DNA from: Chloroflexota bacterium
GTDB lineage: Bacteria > Chloroflexota > Anaerolineae > Anaerolineales > Anaerolineaceae
Assembly: GCA_012798065.1 (NCBI GenBank)
Contig: JAAZNW010000052.1
Coordinates: 1-37,992, forward strand
DNA: 37,992 nucleotides
Direction: 5' to 3'
Positions 17,113 through 25,184 of the stretch are shown in pieces. How positions within the stretch are numbered: the first letter of the stretch is position 1; each line of letters begins with the position of its first letter. The position numbers and the translations under genes were made by a program. The notes under the pieces were generated by a model that was given only the letters and a program-made list of their open reading frames with translations, did no database searches and was not told the DNA's origin.

Positions 17113-18198
17113 ATGGATACCCCAATCGTCATTAATAACCTCACCAAGAAGTTTGGCGATGTCATCGCCGTCAATAATGTTTCATTGCGTATTGAACCTC
17201 ACACATTTTTAACGCTGCTCGGTCCTTCTGGCTGCGGTAAAACCACCCTGCTGCGCTGTATTTCCGGTCTTGAAGACCCGGATGAGGGCGAGATATATAT
17301 TGGTGATACGCTTATCTATTCTCATGCGAAAGGGATATCTGTGCCGCCCGGGCAGCGGGAACTGGGAATGGTCTTTCAGAACTACGCTTTGTGGCCGCAC
17401 ATGACGGTGTATAAAAACATGACCTTCGCTTTGGAAATTCAGAAACTGCCCAAGGCTGAAATGGACAAGCGCGTGAAAGAATCACTTGAAGAGGTGAAGA
17501 TGAGCGGGTATGAAAACCGCTACCCGCGTGAGATGAGCGGCGGTCAACAGCAGCGTATTGCGCTGGCGCGTATGCTGGCTTACCGCCCGAAGGTCTTTTT
17601 GATGGATGAACCTCTTTCCAATCTGGACGCTCGTTTGCGTATGGACATGCGCACCGAGCTGAAACGCCTGCACCATATTTCAGACGCCACCACCGTGTAC
17701 GTGACACATGACCAACTGGAAGCCATGACCATGTCCACCAACATCGCCGTCATGAAAGAAGGGGTCATTCAACAAATGGACACGCCAGACATGATCTATC
17801 ATTACCCCGCCAACCTGTTTGTGGCTGATTTTATCGGTAACCCGAAGATCAACCTTCTGAAAGGCTGGGTTTCGAGTGAGGATGTGGTTGACCTGGGTAA
17901 GTTCAACATCCCCGCGTATACACACAGAAAGACCGGTGATGTGGTGGCAGCTTTCCGCCCGGAGGACATCACTATCCACACTGAGCCGGTTGAAGGTGGG
18001 GTGGAATTCAGCGCTTACTCTGTACAACCATCCGGTGCCGATACCACGATCATCGCGCACAAAGGCGATACCGAGATCATTGTCAAAGAAATGGGTGTCA
18101 GTAAGATTGCCATGGACCAGAAGATCTGGTTGACCTTTAATAAAGAGGCCATTAACCTTTATGATAAGGCGACAGAAAAATTGATAACAGGTTCGTGA
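17113..18198 (+). CDS. ABC importer ATP-binding protein
   Basis: This 361-aa ATPase powers the adjacent permease. Walker A GPSGCGKT is at residues 37-44, followed by a Q-loop (VFQNYALWPH), signature MSGGQQQR, Walker B VFLMDEP, D-loop SNLDAR and H-loop VTHDQ. The C-terminal third is a TOBE-type regulatory domain typical of FbpC/UgpC-like proteins. An AGAGGAG site lies 5 bases before ATG. It starts 12 bases after the permease stop codon. Confidence 0.93.
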   Translation: MDTPIVINNLTKKFGDVIAVNNVSLRIEPHTFLTLLGPSGCGKTTLLRCISGLEDPDEGEIYIGDTLIYSHAKGISVPPGQRELGMVFQNYALWPHMTVYKNMTFALEIQKLPKAEMDKRVKESLEEVKMSGYENRYPREMSGGQQQRIALARMLAYRPKVFLMDEPLSNLDARLRMDMRTELKRLHHISDATTVYVTHDQLEAMTMSTNIAVMKEGVIQQMDTPDMIYHYPANLFVADFIGNPKINLLKGWVSSEDVVDLGKFNIPAYTHRKTGDVVAAFRPEDITIHTEPVEGGVEFSAYSVQPSGADTTIIAHKGDTEIIVKEMGVSKIAMDQKIWLTFNKEAINLYDKATEKLITGS

Positions 18199-18226
18199 AT
18201 TAATGTCAGGTGAAATAAAAAAAGGA

Positions 18227-18236
18227 GGAGGTGATC
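18227..18236 (+). promoter_or_regulatory. Extended anti-SD complement upstream of the binding-protein gene
   Basis: GGAGGTGATC, a ten-base perfect complement of the bacterial 16S rRNA 3' end, lies 64 bases before the ATG of the binding-protein gene, which has its own AAGGAGGAAGG site. In between, a six-codon GTG frame (18250-18270) abuts a ten-codon ATG frame (18271-18303) whose TGA overlaps the real ATG. This looks like a ribosome standby site or mini-ORF relay that raises binding-protein synthesis, which is inference. Confidence 0.4.
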
Positions 18237-18299
18237 GTATCGTCTTTTGGTGTCGTTTTCTGTCTGTTGAATGTTCAAAATAAACAAGGAGGAAGGTCA

Positions 18300-19532
18300 A
18301 TGAAAGCAGTAATTCGAATTGCAACACTTGTATTGTTGGTTAGCTTCCTGGCGGCCTGCGCGAAACCTACTGCGGCTCCCGTGGTTGAACCGCCGGTGGT
18401 TGAAGAACCCGTCGTAACGGAAGCCCCTGTGGTGGAGGAATTGACAGCCCAACAGCAGTGGTTGAAAGACAACCAGCTTGGCGAATACTACACCGACGAA
18501 CAGGACTGGGCGGCCATAGAGGCGGCGGCGATTGCAGAAGGTGAAGTGCTGGTGTACGCGAACACATCCAAAATTGAAAAATCGGCAAAAGCCTTCATGG
18601 AAAAATACCCCGGGATCAATGTGCAGGCGTTTGACCTGGGCGGAGATGATGTGCTGCTAAAAACGGTAGAAGAACAGAAGGCTGGCGCCTTCACTGGTGA
18701 CGTGTGGTCAAGCAGCGGTGGGGCTGAATTGGTTGGGAATGTGTTGCCTAAGGGTTATGTATGGCGATTTATCCCCTCCACTGTTGCGGATAGGATTCCA
18801 GAGCAATATACTCATCCTCTCTTGATGGCACGATTGGGCACCGCCGTGTTCGCGTACAACTCAGAATTAAACGATACATGCCCCATCACCAACATCTGGG
18901 AGCTCACACAACCTGAATGGAAGAACAAGTTCTTCATTGAAGACCCGATCAACGATGCTTCAACACTCAGCAAACTCCTCACCCTGGTAAGTCATTCTGA
19001 AGAAATGGCCGCAGCCTATGTTGAGCTGTATGGCACCGAGCCAGTTCTGGAAGAGGATACTCCTGACGCGGGTTGGCTGTGGCTGAAAAAATTCGCTCAG
19101 AATGGACCAATCCCGCAGCCAGGCGGCGATGAGGTGGATGAGGCGTTCGCTACTCCTGGAATGAAAGAAAGCTATATGGCCATCACTTCCTACTCCAACA
19201 TGGCCGATGTGATGGAAGGCAACCTGGTATTTGAACCCTGTTGGGGAATCAAACCCATCCTTGGTATTCAGAGCCAGAGTTACCTGGGCATCATCAACCA
19301 GGCGCCCCACCCCAACGCGGCCAAACTTTGGATCGCCTGGCAGGTGAGCGAAGAAGGCCGCAAACCCTGGGCGAAATTCGGAACTTACTTCACAGATTCC
19401 ACTTATGAAGTTCCTGAAGGGCAAAAACCGCTATCTGAGATGATGGCAGTGACCTGGTTCATTGACGAACAATTCGCCTACGATCACATGATCGAAGCCC
19501 GCGACTTCTACTTAATCAATCTGGCAGAGTAA
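18300..19532 (+). CDS. ABC importer substrate-binding lipoprotein
   Basis: A 410-aa extracellular solute-binding protein family 1 member. The N-terminus is a lipoprotein signal with LAAC lipobox, acylated Cys20. Residues ~24-48 are a Pro/Val/Glu-rich linker of near-repeats that tethers the domain to the membrane. The mature domain from ~70 resembles FbpA/AfuA-type proteins (GEVLVYANTSKIEKSAKAF near the start). ATG 18300 follows an AAGGAGGAAGG site; the in-frame GTG 18231 would bury the signal sequence and is rejected. It is the third gene of the transporter, placed last. Substrate is unresolved: iron, aminoethylphosphonate or sugar/polyol phosphate. Confidence 0.9.
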   Translation: MKAVIRIATLVLLVSFLAACAKPTAAPVVEPPVVEEPVVTEAPVVEELTAQQQWLKDNQLGEYYTDEQDWAAIEAAAIAEGEVLVYANTSKIEKSAKAFMEKYPGINVQAFDLGGDDVLLKTVEEQKAGAFTGDVWSSSGGAELVGNVLPKGYVWRFIPSTVADRIPEQYTHPLLMARLGTAVFAYNSELNDTCPITNIWELTQPEWKNKFFIEDPINDASTLSKLLTLVSHSEEMAAAYVELYGTEPVLEEDTPDAGWLWLKKFAQNGPIPQPGGDEVDEAFATPGMKESYMAITSYSNMADVMEGNLVFEPCWGIKPILGIQSQSYLGIINQAPHPNAAKLWIAWQVSEEGRKPWAKFGTYFTDSTYEVPEGQKPLSEMMAVTWFIDEQFAYDHMIEARDFYLINLAE

Positions 19533-19545
19533 CACACCTATCCTT

Positions 19546-19588
19546 GTTCCACGGCACGGACCTTCGCTTACAGGTCCGTGCCTGGAAC
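19546..19588 (+). terminator. Strong stem-loop after the binding-protein gene
   Basis: A perfect 11-bp stem (19553-19563 with 19572-19582) with an 8-base loop is extended by a further 6 bp (19546-19551 with 19583-19588) across a one-base bulge. No T tract follows, so it is either a partial terminator or an mRNA-stabilising hairpin that protects the importer message from 3' decay. It separates the importer from the HAD fusion genes. Confidence 0.6.
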
Positions 19589-19675
19589 CTGGGCGTAGAA
19601 AGAAAATTCAAACTGGAAGAACAGTACCCTTTCCTGAACTCGGGAAGGTGACATAACCACACCCTGGAGAGTGTT

Positions 19676-21106
19676 ATGGCGCTGAGAACCATGCTTTTTG
19701 ATGTCGGCGGAACGCTTGAAACCTACAGTTGTAGCAGAGAATTACGAATTAAAAATACCGCCGTCTTCAGAAATTTTTTGAAAGAGAATGGCATTATTCT
19801 CCCGTATAGCGATGAGCAACTATACGAAGTGATCTCGAGCGGTATAAGCGCCTACCGCAAGTGGAGCATCGCGTCGATGATTGAGCTCAGCACGGAGGAA
19901 ATCTGGTCACAATACGTTTTCAGGGGACACCCGGTTGACCAGGAAAAGCTTAATCGGATTTCTGAGCAATTATCCTGTCTTTATGAACTGAATTATTACG
20001 TGCGTGAAATGCGGCCGGAAGTTCCCGCGGTTTTGGCTGAAATTAAAAAGATGGGCTTCCGAATCGGCTGCATCAGCAACACGCAAAGCCTCACCCAGGT
20101 TCCAGCAACGCTGGAAAAATACGGCATCAGCCAATATTTTGACCCGGTTGTGCTTTCCTCAAAGTATGGCAGGCGTAAACCTGACCCCGCGATTTTTTAT
20201 CATGCGGCGCGGTTGGCGAACTCCCCTACCGGCGCCTGTGGGTACGTGGGGGATAAAATCAATCGAGATGTACTGGGCGCAAAAAAAGCAGGTTTCAAAC
20301 TCGCCATCCAGGTGCGGCATGAATTCGATGACGGTGAAGTCGATGAAGGAGCAGAGCCAGACGCAATTATTGAGAACATCGCCGACCTGCTTCCATTGTT
20401 AGAAGCCTCGATTCGTGAAAACCGTTCTATCAGCCGGGAAGATGAGCGCTCGCGGATAAAGGCGGTATTTTTTGATGCCGGAGATATTTTATACTACCGC
20501 CCACAGCGTGATAAATACTTAAATGAATTCTTATCTGGTCATCAACTAAACCCTGTGCCAGGTTTTGAGGATGAGCGTAAAAGGATTAAGGATCTGGCTT
20601 TTTCTGGTCAGATGAGGCGGCACGACTATTACCGTGAACTGATCCAGCTATATGGTATTACCGATGAGCAGGCTATTGAACAGGGCATGGAAGCCCTCAG
20701 CCGTGATGACGACACAGTGGCCATCTTTGATGGCGTTCCTGAAACGGTTCACACGCTGAAAGAAAGAGGGTTTATTCTGGGAATCATCACCGATACAGCC
20801 ATGCCGATAACCCGCAAACTCAACTGGTTTGAAAAACACGGTTTCGGCCGGGTTTGGGACGTGGTGATCAGCTCTAAGGAAATGGGGGTGCGCAAACCCT
20901 CCCCCAGTATGTATGAAGAAGCCCTCCAACAAACCGGTATCCGCTCTCAAGAAGCGGTATTTGTGGGGCATAAAACCCACGAACTTGAAGGCGCCAGGGC
21001 TGTAGGGTTAAAGACCATCGCCTTTAATTATGACCCAGATGCGCCGGCTGATTATTACATTGAACATTTTCAAGACCTGCTGAAGGTGCCTTTATTGGCG
21101 AACTAA
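19676..21106 (+). CDS. Tandem HAD-HAD fusion protein, second domain degenerate
   Basis: A 476-aa fusion of two HAD domains. Domain 1 (about 1-245): motif I LFDVGGTL with Asp9/Gly11, YRKW cap signature, SNT, RRKPDP, YVGDKINRD, all intact except the Gly at +2. Domain 2 (about 260-470): motif I FFDAGDIL with Asp267/Gly269 but Ile at the Thr position, TDT motif II, RKPSP motif III, and motif IV changed to VGHKTHE, with His432 and Glu436 in place of the metal-binding Asp residues. The second domain is therefore probably not an active phosphatase and may be regulatory. Start ATG 19676 has a GGAGAG site. Confidence 0.85.
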   Translation: MALRTMLFDVGGTLETYSCSRELRIKNTAVFRNFLKENGIILPYSDEQLYEVISSGISAYRKWSIASMIELSTEEIWSQYVFRGHPVDQEKLNRISEQLSCLYELNYYVREMRPEVPAVLAEIKKMGFRIGCISNTQSLTQVPATLEKYGISQYFDPVVLSSKYGRRKPDPAIFYHAARLANSPTGACGYVGDKINRDVLGAKKAGFKLAIQVRHEFDDGEVDEGAEPDAIIENIADLLPLLEASIRENRSISREDERSRIKAVFFDAGDILYYRPQRDKYLNEFLSGHQLNPVPGFEDERKRIKDLAFSGQMRRHDYYRELIQLYGITDEQAIEQGMEALSRDDDTVAIFDGVPETVHTLKERGFILGIITDTAMPITRKLNWFEKHGFGRVWDVVISSKEMGVRKPSPSMYEEALQQTGIRSQEAVFVGHKTHELEGARAVGLKTIAFNYDPDAPADYYIEHFQDLLKVPLLAN

Positions 21107-21132
21107 TCCATAACGAATGAATAAGGAAACGA

Positions 21133-22845
21133 ATGCAAAGAAAAGTAAAAGCGATCTTTTTTGATATCGGCGGAACATTACGCGTGACACACCCTGAAGA
21201 GGGCAGGGATATGTCAAAGATTCAGGCTTTAATGAGCCTGATCGGAGAAAAGTCAGACCCTTTGGACTTTGTCGCTCGTGTGCATAAAGGTGAAAAAGCC
21301 TACCGACGCTGGTGTAAACCAAATTACATTGAACTGTCGGAGGCAGAATTATGGACACGGTTTTTATTGCCAGAATACCCGGCGCCATTTATCCGTGAAA
21401 ACGCTATTACCATCAACCAATTCTGGCGTGAATCAAAGCCAAAATACGTGCTTCCGGATATGGTGGAGACCATGCGGGAGCTCTCCAAGCGGGGCTACAG
21501 GCTTGGGCTTATCAGCAACACCACCTCCTCTGTAGAGGGTTACCAGCTGCTGGAAGAAACCGGGTTGACCAGGCTTTTCAGCAGCGTAATTCTTTCAGCG
21601 GAGTTCGGCAGGCGAAAACCTCACCCTTCCCTCTTCATCGAAGCCGCGCGGAGGGCAGGCGTGAGAGCGGATGAATGCGCCTATGTGGGTGACCGCCCTT
21701 CGCGCGACCTTATTGGAGCGCGCCAATCCGCCTACGCCGAAGTGGTCATCATCAATAGCGCGGGTTACAGCCCGGATGAGTATGACCCGGATGATTATGA
21801 CCCAGAGAAAGATACTCATCTCACCTTGCGCCCTGATCATTGGATCAAACGCCTTTCGGAACTCCTGGAGATCTACAAGCCCATAAAGACCGCTGCACAG
21901 GAGAACCCACAAAAGGAATCGGAGTATAAACTTTTCGATGTGGCGCTCTCGACCATGTGGCACGTTGGTCAAGCGGCATCTTTTAATGAAACCTTTGAGC
22001 TTGTGCGAACGATCGGCATCTCACGGTTTGAATTCAATCACCAGGTCACTCCACAGCTGCTGGCAACGTTTGACTGCAACCGCAATTACATCAGCACGGT
22101 GCACGACCCCTGCCCGGCGCCGCGTGATTTAAGAGCCCTGAAAAATGACGACATTTTAATCTCGAGCCTGAATGAAGCGCGCCGGGGGCAAGCAGTCGAC
22201 CTGGTTAAACGCACGCTTGACCTGGCGGTTTCGCTGGGGTCGCGCTCCATGGTGTTGCACACGGGCTCGTTGCAGTGTGATCGTGCGCGCGACCGCCGGC
22301 TGCGCCAGATGTATGAGGAGGGGCAGCGTGGTTCTGAGGAGTTCTGCCAGCTAAGAGAAGAGATGATTGCCCACCGCGCGCAATACGCGCCAGCGCATTT
22401 AGACGCGGTCAAGAGGAGTATCGCTGAGATTATCACCTTCGCGAAAGGCAGCGGCGTGAACATCGGCATTGAGAACCGCTATCGTTATTATGACCTGCCG
22501 CTTCCAAGTGAAATGCAGGAGATCTTAGATTTATGCCATGAGTCCTGGTTCGGTTTTCAACTGGATACTGGGCATGCGCACGCGCTCGAAACCCTGGGTT
22601 TATGTGAAAAAGGAGTGTGGCTGCAGCGATTTCACAACCGTATCATCGGAGTTCACCTGCACGATGTGGCTGGGATAACCGACCACCAGGTGCCCGGCAG
22701 GGGGGATGTCGATTTTACCGCTGTCGGCAGGTTTATTCCGCCGAATTGCCAGCGGTCGCTTGAAATCAGCGCTTCAGCGACAGTGCAGGAAATAAGCGCC
22801 TGCCTGGAATATCTGGAAAAATGCTCCTGCATCACCAGTTTTTAA
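21133..22845 (+). CDS. HAD - TIM-barrel isomerase fusion 1
   Basis: A 570-aa two-domain protein. Residues 1-250 are a HAD domain: FFDIGGTL (Asp11/Gly13), YRRW and LWTRFLLPEYP cap signature, SNT, RRKPHPS, YVGDRPSRD. An Asp-rich insert lies near 214-229. Residues ~265-570 are a xylose-isomerase-like TIM barrel with candidate metal ligands His324, His376, Glu447 (IGIENR), Asp478/His481 (LDTGH), His508/His510 (VHLHD) and Glu544. The pairing suggests sequential isomerisation and phosphate handling of one sugar or polyol phosphate. The start has an AAGGAA site. It is a paralogue of the next gene. Confidence 0.85.
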   Translation: MQRKVKAIFFDIGGTLRVTHPEEGRDMSKIQALMSLIGEKSDPLDFVARVHKGEKAYRRWCKPNYIELSEAELWTRFLLPEYPAPFIRENAITINQFWRESKPKYVLPDMVETMRELSKRGYRLGLISNTTSSVEGYQLLEETGLTRLFSSVILSAEFGRRKPHPSLFIEAARRAGVRADECAYVGDRPSRDLIGARQSAYAEVVIINSAGYSPDEYDPDDYDPEKDTHLTLRPDHWIKRLSELLEIYKPIKTAAQENPQKESEYKLFDVALSTMWHVGQAASFNETFELVRTIGISRFEFNHQVTPQLLATFDCNRNYISTVHDPCPAPRDLRALKNDDILISSLNEARRGQAVDLVKRTLDLAVSLGSRSMVLHTGSLQCDRARDRRLRQMYEEGQRGSEEFCQLREEMIAHRAQYAPAHLDAVKRSIAEIITFAKGSGVNIGIENRYRYYDLPLPSEMQEILDLCHESWFGFQLDTGHAHALETLGLCEKGVWLQRFHNRIIGVHLHDVAGITDHQVPGRGDVDFTAVGRFIPPNCQRSLEISASATVQEISACLEYLEKCSCITSF

Positions 22846-22873
22846 CTTAACGGTAAGAAAGGATACGTTCTTT

Positions 22874-24541
22874 TTGAATACGAACATCAAAGCAGTCTTT
22901 TTTGACATCGGCGGCACGCTGGTGGAAAAGACAACAACTCACGAACGCAACACCGCTGATCTCATGGAAATGATCCGGCTGCTTGAGCTTGACTGTACTA
23001 AAGAGGAATTTTTAGCCATGGTCAGCCGGGGAGAAGCGCGTTACAAGGATTGGCGCGGCCTGAGTCTTCAGGCGCTACTAGTTGCAGAAAAATGGGCGAG
23101 ATTCTTGCTCGCTGAACTGGATTATGAATTTGTGTTTCAGCGAGGCGAACGGCTGCAGCAGTTGTGGAGCGCGTCTAAGGGCAGTAAATCTATCCGCGCT
23201 TACGCTCCTCTGGTGCTGCACGAACTTAAAAACCGCGGATACCTGCTCGGCACCATCAGCCATTCCACACCCAGGTATCTGGATAATTCCTCCCTGGCGG
23301 ACCTGTTCAAGGTTAAGGTACACGCCCCGCAATTTGGCATGAAAAAACCGCACCCCTCGCTTTTTGTGGATGCCGCCCGGCAGTGCGGTCTTTCGCCGCG
23401 TCAATGCGCCTACGTGGGAGATAATTCATGGCGCGATGTGGTTGGGCCGCGCGAAGCGGGATACGAAATGGTGATCTTCTTACGCAATGGCGGCGGAGAT
23501 CCGGGTCCTGCTGCGGAAATGATGCAGCCTGACCTGGTCATTTCTGACCTGCGTGAAATTCTGGATTATCTGCCGCAGCGGGTGGAAACTGAGCCCCTGC
23601 AGCCACTCGCTGAACCGCGGGAGGTGCTGTACGACGCAGCGCTGTCTACGATGTGGTGGAAGAAGGAAGAACTTTCCGCCGAAGCGTTCTTTACCCGTGG
23701 AAGGAGGATCGGATTTGCCCGCTTTGAGCTGAATCACCAAATCCCGCCTGCTTTGCTGGAAAAAATCGATCACCAGCGCTTTTCTATCGGTTCACTGCAT
23801 GACCCCTGCCCCGCCCTGGTTCCGGCAAAAAAGCTGGAACAAACCGACGTTCAAATCACTTCACTGGATGAAACTTTACGCCAAAAGGGAGTGGATGTGC
23901 TGAAGCGCACCATTGAACAGGCTTGCCGCATGCGCGCCAGGCTGGTGGTGGTGCACCCGGGCAGGACCACAGGCGATCATTCATTGGATGACCAGTTGCG
24001 CGACCTGTTCAGGGAGGGGAAGAAGGGCAGCCTGGAATACGAGCAATTGAAACAAAGCGTCATCGCCAACCGGGCAGAGAGGGCAGCGCCGCATCTGCAA
24101 CAATGTTTGGAAAGCCTGCGTGAAATCACCCGTTTCGCTGACGGCAGCGGAGTGATGATCGGGCTGGAGAATCGTTTTCATTATTACGAATTGCCTGTTT
24201 TCGAAGAGATGAGTAAAATCATGGACGAATTTACGCAGCCGTGGCTTGGCTGGCAATTCGATGTAGGGCACCTGCAGGTTCACCACCAGTTGGGGTTGAT
24301 GTCTTTCACTGGCTGGCTGGAAAGGTTCAGTAGTCGAATTGTGGGCGTTCATTTACACGATGTCATTGGCATCAAAGACCACCAGGCGCCTGGTTGTGGA
24401 GAAGTGGATTATGAGCTGGTGGCCAGGTACCTGCCCGCAGGTTGTTACCGCACGCTTGAGGTGGATCCATCTGTGCCTGAAGAGGAACTGGTCAGAGGTT
24501 TAAGGTTATTATCTCAGTCTGGTTGCATCCATAAAATCTGA
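22874..24541 (+). CDS. HAD - TIM-barrel isomerase fusion 2
   Basis: A 555-aa paralogue of the preceding fusion with the same domain order. The HAD part has FFDIGGTL (Asp11/Gly13), KKPHPS and YVGDNSWRD; its cap signature is more diverged (YKDW, KWARFLLAEL). The TIM-barrel part (from ~252) keeps SLHDPCPA, VVHPG, IGLENR, FDVGHL and VHLHD, with LEVD near the end, so its metal site also looks intact. The start is TTG 22874 with an AAGAAAGGA site; no nearby ATG fits. The pair is a tandem duplication that has diverged considerably, arguing for different substrates or steps. Confidence 0.85.
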   Translation: MNTNIKAVFFDIGGTLVEKTTTHERNTADLMEMIRLLELDCTKEEFLAMVSRGEARYKDWRGLSLQALLVAEKWARFLLAELDYEFVFQRGERLQQLWSASKGSKSIRAYAPLVLHELKNRGYLLGTISHSTPRYLDNSSLADLFKVKVHAPQFGMKKPHPSLFVDAARQCGLSPRQCAYVGDNSWRDVVGPREAGYEMVIFLRNGGGDPGPAAEMMQPDLVISDLREILDYLPQRVETEPLQPLAEPREVLYDAALSTMWWKKEELSAEAFFTRGRRIGFARFELNHQIPPALLEKIDHQRFSIGSLHDPCPALVPAKKLEQTDVQITSLDETLRQKGVDVLKRTIEQACRMRARLVVVHPGRTTGDHSLDDQLRDLFREGKKGSLEYEQLKQSVIANRAERAAPHLQQCLESLREITRFADGSGVMIGLENRFHYYELPVFEEMSKIMDEFTQPWLGWQFDVGHLQVHHQLGLMSFTGWLERFSSRIVGVHLHDVIGIKDHQAPGCGEVDYELVARYLPAGCYRTLEVDPSVPEEELVRGLRLLSQSGCIHKI

Positions 24542-24559
24542 ATTACTCCAGGAGGATCA

Positions 24560-25180
24560 GTGTTAAAAATCTTTAAGAAACGCCGTAACGTTTTTATTCA
24601 CCTGATGCACGAGCAGGCCACCCTCACGCTGCAGGGGATGGACCTGCTGAAGGATTACCTCTCTTACCCGGCCAAACAACTGGCAGACGAGCTGACAATG
24701 AAAGAAAAAGAGGCGGATGAATGCCGGCGTATTCTTATTGATGAATTGAACCGCACATTTATCACCCCCTTTGATCGAGAAGATATTTTTTCGCTTTCGC
24801 GTGCCATTGATGACATCATCGATTATGCATACAGTACCATGACAGAAATTGTCATCCTCAAGGTTGACCCCACGGAATTCATGGTGCGCATTTGCTCCTT
24901 GCTGCGTGATGCCGCGTACGAGCTGATGATGGCTGTGGAACAATTACAGGATCACCCGGCAGTGGCAGCTGAACACGCGCAGCGCGCCAAAGCGCTCGAA
25001 AACCGTGTCGAAACGGTGTACCGTGAAGCGTTAGCAGATATGTTCCAGAAGGCGGACGATGTTAAAGGGCTGGTAAGGATAATGAAGCTTCGCGAAGTTT
25101 ACCGCCACCTTAGCAACGCAGCTGACCGCGGTGACGAAGCCGCAAATGTAATCGCAGATATCATCGTTAAGACGACATAA
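24560..25180 (+). CDS. DUF47 / PhoU-like Pit accessory protein
   Basis: A 206-aa all-helical DUF47-family protein, related to PhoU and typically paired with PiT phosphate permeases whose activity it is thought to modulate from the cytoplasmic side. Typical features are the acidic/aromatic segment ITPFDREDIFSLSRAIDDIIDYAYS near residues 68-92 and the C-terminal VYRHLSNAADRGDEAANVI segment. The start is GTG 24560 with an AGGAGGA site. It begins 18 bases after the HAD-TIM fusion stop codon and ends 4 bases before the permease gene. Confidence 0.9.
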   Translation: MLKIFKKRRNVFIHLMHEQATLTLQGMDLLKDYLSYPAKQLADELTMKEKEADECRRILIDELNRTFITPFDREDIFSLSRAIDDIIDYAYSTMTEIVILKVDPTEFMVRICSLLRDAAYELMMAVEQLQDHPAVAAEHAQRAKALENRVETVYREALADMFQKADDVKGLVRIMKLREVYRHLSNAADRGDEAANVIADIIVKTT

Positions 25181-25184
25181 AAAC

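Noticed and set aside
18231-18299. Longer start for the ABC binding protein (GTG 18231)
   Set aside because: It would add 23 residues before a complete lipoprotein signal, whose own ATG 18300 has a strong ribosome binding site.
15265-19532. Simple iron importer
   Set aside because: The family includes iron importers, but no iron-related gene or Fur-like box is near, while surrounding genes handle phosphate esters. Iron remains possible but is not the preferred call.
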